60,147 nucleotides of DNA, from the NCBI GenBank assembly GCA_025765615.1, contig JAIVFJ010000346.1:1-60147 (forward strand), read 5' to 3'. The DNA comes from Zopfochytrium polystomum. Taxonomy: Eukaryota > Chytridiomycota > Chytridiomycetes > Chytridiales > Chytridiaceae. Below the pieces are notes generated by a model, which did no database searches, was not told the origin of the DNA, and saw nothing but the letters and a program-made list of their open reading frames with translations. The position numbers and the translations under genes are program-made. This document shows, piece by piece, positions 59,595 through 60,147 of this stretch (positions are counted from its first letter, which is position 1; each line of letters opens with the position of its first letter).

Positions 59595-60147
59595 AGTCCC
59601 GCCCAAGTCGCCGCCCAAGTCGCGGCCTCCTCTCCGCGCCAACCGCGAGGCCGAACGCGCCGTCGAGCAAGCCGCCGAACGCGCGCGGCCGTGCCGTCGG
59701 CGCCGATCCTCGTCGTCGTCGTCGGCGTGCGAACCGATTCCGACTCCGTCCTCGTCGTGCAAGCCAGCCTCATCTTCCTCCGCCCTCGTCGACGCCTGGC
59801 AAACCCTCGTCTTCTTCTTGATACAAGCCTGTCTCCTCCACCCCGTGCCTTCTTTGTACAAGTCAGGTACGCCGAGCCAGTCGACTGACAAGCCAACGTC
59901 CACAACGTCCACACCAGGGCTTCCGTCGGTCTCGTCGTACAAGCCGTCGTCGGTACCCTCGTCGTCCTCCAAGCCTACTTCGCTTTCCACCATATCGTCC
60001 TGCAAGCCGTCTACAAGCTCCAGCTACAAGCCCACCACTGCGTCAACTTCGTATGTGCCGACGCCCACAAGCGTTCCCACCTGTTCCAGGCCTCTTGCGG
60101 GAGCTTCCGTCTTTGAAATTGCTGGCGAGTACGAGATCACGTCGCTT
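59595..60147 (+). pseudogene. Mucin-like surface protein gene, 5' part (unit 4, runs off window)
   Basis: Basic helix, Ser-rich SYKP stretch and the start of the first Cys domain (GASVFEIAGEYEITS), up to the window end. It shares unit 2 variants (cctggcaaa, atatcgtcctgc). Frame breaks in the helix region come from three one-base or codon-size losses. Confidence 0.5.

Larger units (their letters stand above)
57111..60147. repeat. Tandem gene-block unit 4 (partial)
   Basis: The fourth copy runs off the window. It covers the first gene and the start of the mucin-like gene. Compared with unit 2 it differs mainly by scattered single-base deletions, a pattern more like uncorrected long-read consensus than like selection or random substitution. 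Confidence 0.9.

Overview
This window is eukaryotic nuclear DNA. The genes carry short GT-AG introns, and there are chromodomain Ty3/gypsy and Ty1/copia retroelements, long microsatellites and poly-T tracts. A signal-peptide TKL kinase joined to leucine-rich repeats, a COQ5 gene split by short introns, Ser/Thr/Pro-rich wall-type proteins and a Tf1/sushi-like LTR element together suggest an early-diverging, chytrid-like fungus or a close relative. That assignment is an inference.

The main structure is a direct tandem array of a gene block 16-22 kb long. Taking the first base as the arbitrary unit start, the units are 1-18480, 18481-34575, 34576-57110 and a partial fourth from 57111. Each complete unit reads in the same order: (1) a plus-strand gene for a helical, possibly SNX-BAR-like protein; (2) a plus-strand Ser/Thr/Pro-rich mucin-like surface protein; (3) a minus-strand remnant of a small membrane-protein exon; (4) a copia LTR or element; (5) a 231-bp minisatellite; (6) a minus-strand TKL kinase gene with a downstream LRR exon; (7) a minus-strand COQ5 (ubiquinone C-methyltransferase) gene. 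COQ5 is head-to-head with the first gene of the next unit.

The copies have decayed differently. Unit 1 lost about 1 kb of the first gene between two TG tracts but keeps a gutted copia element and the only TKL kinase whose conserved exons all read in frame. Unit 2 lost the 3' end of the mucin-like gene, has a frameshifted kinase with a solo LTR in an intron, and has a deleted COQ5. Unit 3 has the cleanest copy of the first gene, a 3.85-kb Ty3/gypsy insertion with a 5-bp target duplication, and a gag-protease fragment of that family pasted inside its mucin-like gene. No COQ5 or mucin-like copy here is clearly intact. From about 53.4 kb to the end, single-base indels are so dense that consensus error is a serious alternative to real decay.

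The most interesting signals belong to the Ty3/gypsy family. Its LTR carries two runs of GAA/TTC blocks on a 5-bp grid (a strong heat-shock-element pattern). Its primer-binding site is an exact 11-nt complement of the predicted transcript 5' end (Tf1-style self-priming). The copy here lacks reverse transcriptase and RNase H, yet the family has left solo LTRs in units 1 and 2 with perfect 5-bp duplications.
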